Below are positions 61,310 to 64,000 of a stretch of DNA of 64,000 bases, piece after piece (within the stretch, counting starts at the first letter, position 1; every line of letters begins with the position of its first letter). The notes under the pieces were generated by a model. It saw only the letters and a list, made by a program, of their open reading frames with translations. It had not been told where the DNA came from and made no database searches. The translations under genes and the position numbers were made by a program. Source of the stretch: Lingula anatina (taxonomy: Eukaryota; Brachiopoda; Lingulata; Lingulida; Lingulidae); NCBI RefSeq assembly GCF_001039355.2, contig NW_019775612.1, positions 181,752 to 245,751 of the forward strand, in the 5' to 3' direction.

Positions 61310-61880
61310 GCACACGAACAAATATGTGGGGCCTCGATTTGAAACCTGTCAGCTTTTGTTTTTAATCTCCAAATACATTTAAAAAAATCTATAAAGCTAA
61401 TAAATAGGCCGTCTGTAAGAACTTATTTATGGAACGCCATTCACGCAAAAAATGCAGACGTCAATTCAACAATCTATCGGCACTATTTAACAGCCAAAAC
61501 CTACTTTAACTATCTAAACTTAATTCTACTAAATTAGTTTTGGTCATTTTAATCATTCGTCAAAATCTAACAATCAATAAACGATTCAAAAGTCAGTTAC
61601 CGCAACGCAACAATCAGTTACCGCAACTCAACAATCAGTTACAGCAACTCAATAATCAGTTATCGCAACTCAACAATCAGTTACTGCAAACGGTCATTCG
61701 CGGACTTAACACCAGATGGCGCGCGCACCGTCAGCGATCTGAAACGTCCTTGACCTTTTCCATGGTTAATACGTGGTGCCTCGATTTGAAACCATTCAGC
61801 TTTCGTGTTTTTAATCTCCGAATACTTAAAAAAAATCAATAAAGCTAATAAATAGGCCATCGACAAGAACCTATTATATC
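61310..61880. repeat. Direct repeats about 460 bp apart
   Basis: GGCCTCGATTTGAAACC through AATAAAGCTAATAAATAGGC-type sequence occurs at about 61330-61430 and again at about 61778-61878, bracketing the 21-bp minisatellite. It could be a tandem duplication or the ends of an old insertion. Confidence 0.75.
61594..61688. repeat. 21-bp minisatellite, four and a half copies
   Basis: CAGTTAC/CAGTTAT begins units at 61594, 61615, 61636, 61657 and 61678, an exact 21-bp period (unit CAGTTACCGCAACTCAACAAT). Because 21 is a multiple of three, a plus frame reads a seven-residue NNQLPQL-type repeat; no start context, splice site or homology suggests it is translated. Confidence 0.9.
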
Positions 61881-62146
61881 GTATCTTTTATTGCATATCA
61901 CAATAATAAAAGAGTCGCCTTTTGATTTACGCCCGGCTATAAACTCTATTTAAAAATATCCATTTTTACGAGATTACAAACAAATTTATCGTTTGCATGG
62001 GATAAATTAGTTTATAATCCAAGGTATGCGGGGGTCGTCCATTAACTAGCGCGCAAGAGAAAAAGCAGCAGATGTACAGCCGCCCTACTGGCTCCAGAGA
62101 CCGAGAAGATGACACAATACGGTTCATGTCAATCAATCTGACTTTC

Positions 62147-62286
62147 CGGCCAATGGCAACGTTGGCTCATGTCACGTGACATAAACACAGAAGAAGAACC
62201 CTAAGCAGAATATTCCCAGTTTCCGTGAAGCCTGCACGTGAAGTTCACAGAGAAAAGAGAAGTAGAAAACAATAGACAAAGTTAAG
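62147..62286 (+). promoter_or_regulatory. Candidate promoter and non-coding first exon, plus strand
   Basis: CCAATGG (62152) and a palindromic GTCACGTGAC (62171-62180) precede a purine-rich stretch that ends GTTAAG|GTAAGAAAT, a strong donor at 62287. There is no ATG-initiated frame of note before the donor. GTCACGTGAC is the E-box bound by TFE3/USF-type bHLH-ZIP factors. A downstream coding exon was not identified unless it is the NHL piece at 63668 or lies beyond the window. Inference only. Confidence 0.4.
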
Positions 62287-62381
62287 GTAAGAAATCTTAA
62301 AATTTGTTTCCTCCTCCCTCCCCTCAACTACAAGTGATATATATAACATCTATCTCGCTCAGATGCTTTACGGCGCGACGC

Positions 62382-62536
62382 GGCGCTTTACTTTCCCCAC
62401 CTTTAATGATTATGCGTTTTCACACCATCTAAACCTCAGCTAGAATATAAGACGACTCCGGCGCTTTACTTTCCCCACCTTAAATGATTATGCGTTTTCA
62501 CACCATCTAAACCTCAGCTAGAATAAGACGACTCCC
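62382..62536. repeat. Two tandem copies of a 78-bp unit
   Basis: GGCGCTTTACTTTCCCCACC begins at 62382 and at 62460; both continue through ATGATTATGCGTTTTCACAC and AGACGACTCC. It follows the donor at 62287 by about 100 bases. Confidence 0.9.
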
Positions 62537-63138
62537 GTTTACGCCATAACATTTTTGCATAATCATCAAAACTAGCAAATTATTCTTTAGTCGCTTCTGC
62601 AGATTATAAAAATTGTATCGTATTGTTTGGTTCCATTGCCTCGCTTTCAAAAATTAGAACAGGCGCTCCAAAATCGTAAGACGAAGTTAAAAATTTTATA
62701 TTGGCTGAGTTCGCCCCCGATAAGAATATCCTTACAGCATTATCTGCAATTAACATTCCTACGATTTTTAATGCATTTTGCAGTATAAATTTCAATCTGC
62801 CCGATGAAGAATTTTATTAATCATGATCAAGAGTGGGGGAGGGGTAGAAAATCCCTTTGGGGCCACATATAACACTATAAATGCGAAGGGAATCCCCCTT
62901 ACAATGACCGCAAAATGAATGTTAATCAAAGGAAAGTCCTATGGATTTGCTTTTTAAAACATAGGTCTATATGTATATCTAATATAATTTCTCAAAACAA
63001 CACCAGAAAGCAAATTTAATCAAATCAACCAGACGGTAAACACCGGCAGGCTTTGTCAATTTCACTTTTTGTTTATTTCAAACAGCGCACTCTTCGCGTA
63101 TGCGCAGTCGTTTGAATCCTGTGCTGGCCTATACGGTG

Positions 63139-63193
63139 TTGCTGATGTGGGTTATATAAGAAATCAAGATCGAGCCGGACTCTGAAACCTAGG
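63139..63193 (+). repeat. Short dispersed repeat, copy 2
   Basis: Match to 57048-57115. Both copies lie within about 0.6 kb of a detached TRIM-NHL 3' piece, so they may mark the edge of the duplicated block. Confidence 0.75.
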
Positions 63194-63394
63194 GTAAATA
63201 TAATGATCCATTATATTATAATGCATAAATTATATGGAAAAAATGACATAGAAAACCCATTTTACCATCTTCACAGTTATTCCAAGCATTCTGGGCGGTG
63301 CATACACAAAAGTTGTGTTGTTGCAATCAAACCGTAGAATGACGCTATGCGGCGGTGGACCAGTAGGCTTCCATGGCCCATAAGAGCCTATGCG

Positions 63395-63535
63395 TCTGTC
63401 CCCGAGTACTACAAGCTGTAAGGGGGTAATTAACTATCATGCGCGCTCGACTGACAGCAATTTAGCGTGAACACCCAGGGATCGAGTCAGGTCGATCAAA
63501 ATGGATCGATCTAAAACAATGGGAATTCACTCTAT
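63395..63535 (+). repeat. Dispersed GATCGATC-rich element, copy 3 (truncated)
   Basis: It shares AGCTGTAAGGGGGTAATTAA, the GCGCGCTCGACTGACAGCAA-type block and GGATCGATCTAAAACAATGG with the other copies. The left third present at 18308 is missing. Confidence 0.65.
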
Positions 63536-63667
63536 AGCGTTCAGTAAGTGGCGAAACAGACACAGCCATGTTTTAAATAGATCCTTATATTGAGAAATTG
63601 GATCAAATTGTGGATTTTGATCCAAATTTAAATTACCGCGGAGCATATTTAGTTTTGTTATTGTTCA

Positions 63668-64000
63668 GCAGACCAATGGAACCACAGGGTCGTCGTTTTG
63701 GACTCGGATGGTCAGTTCTTGAGACACGTAGTTAGTAAACCTCAAGTCGAGCGGCCAGTGGCTGTGGCCATTGACCATAGAGGGCATCTTCTGGTGGCGG
63801 AATATGGAGGACGGGTGAAAACTTTTCGTATGTTGATTAAAGCAGAATCACACTGCAGAATATAAGGTTGAGAAAAATTGGGGGGGGGGGGGGGGCAGCC
63901 GTTGAAGACAATTCATCAAACAGTTAATTTTCTGGGCATGTGGTGTAGGCCTAAACACATTTTAACTATGGCTGAAGGAAAAATAAGAATTGTGCAATGG
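63668..64000 (+). pseudogene. Detached 3' piece of a TRIM-NHL gene, copy C
   Basis: It starts abruptly inside the last NHL repeats (ADQWNHRVVVLDSDGQFLRH) and stays open for 65 codons to TAA at 63863-63865, then continues through the same 3'UTR-like sequence with a G-run to the window edge. TTGTTATTGTTCAG directly before it looks like a splice acceptor. Most differences from 52988-53145 are synonymous or conservative. It shares the altered ending KTFRMLI with copy B, so B and C are closer to each other than to the full gene. Confidence 0.8.

Larger units (their letters stand above)
60962..63667. other. Region upstream of the TIR gene
   Basis: Includes the presumed 5' end of the TIR gene, the minisatellite, the direct repeats, the candidate promoter at 62147 and the dispersed repeats at 63139 and 63395. 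No complete gene was recognised. Confidence 0.45.

Noticed and set aside
61540-61842. Asn/Gln-rich 100-codon frame over the 21-bp minisatellite
   Set aside because: The period is a multiple of three, so it stays open by construction; no homology or gene structure supports translation.
63100-63130. GTTTGAATCC resembling a tRNA B box
   Set aside because: No A box or cloverleaf could be placed at the proper distance; no tRNA gene was found anywhere in the window.

Overview
The window is eukaryotic nuclear DNA from an invertebrate animal. Protein-coding genes are split by GT-AG introns, the background is AT-rich and full of microsatellites, and the encoded proteins resemble vertebrate orthologues closely along their whole length. 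A marine deuterostome, most likely a lancelet (Branchiostoma), is my best guess, because a TIR-domain gene and a TRIM-NHL gene sit together in a locally duplicated cluster. No species marker was seen, and the genus is inference.

Layout. (1) 1526-3700, minus: secreted CUB-like protein, 3' end not found. (2) 6813-8444, minus: complete small single-pass membrane protein of the CYYR1/Shisa-like type, with a duplicated candidate microexon in its last intron. (3) 11112-24668, minus: cytosolic NAD-dependent glycerol-3-phosphate dehydrogenase, nine coding exons, 349 residues. (4) 27198-34615, plus: TAX1BP1/CALCOCO-type autophagy receptor, SKICH domain plus coiled coils plus two C-terminal zinc fingers, about 918 residues over fifteen exons. 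(5) 37813-48670, minus: STT3B, catalytic subunit of oligosaccharyltransferase, 17 coding exons, 789 residues. Genes 3 and 4 diverge from a 2.5 kb intergenic region; genes 4 and 5 converge.

From 48.7 kb onward the character changes to an accessory, duplicated region. An intronless TRIM-NHL gene (51202-53160, plus) is followed by a broken TIR-domain gene (55028-56550, minus), a detached piece of the TRIM-NHL 3' end (56576-56690), an intact two-exon TIR-domain gene (59079-60961, minus) and another TRIM-NHL 3' piece (63668-63865). The TIR gene and its broken copy lie in a pair of 1.6-1.8 kb direct repeats about 4.1 kb apart. The intact TIR gene encodes an N-terminal TIR domain and a long acidic proline-rich tail ending in a conserved amphipathic segment; I do not recognise this architecture as a named adaptor.

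Mobile DNA is scattered throughout: a 3' piece of a Penelope-like element inside GPD1, a 3' piece of an RTE-like LINE upstream of STT3B, a small MITE family with exact 6-bp target duplications (11371-11490, 35053-35176, rearranged copy 39292-39352), a G/C-run hairpin element (49655-49827) and a dispersed GATCGATC-rich repeat (three copies). Exon coordinates were worked out by hand from splice signals and reading-frame continuity; they sum to in-frame proteins of the expected family length for GPD1, STT3B and the TIR protein. One exon junction of the TAX1BP1-like gene remains uncertain.
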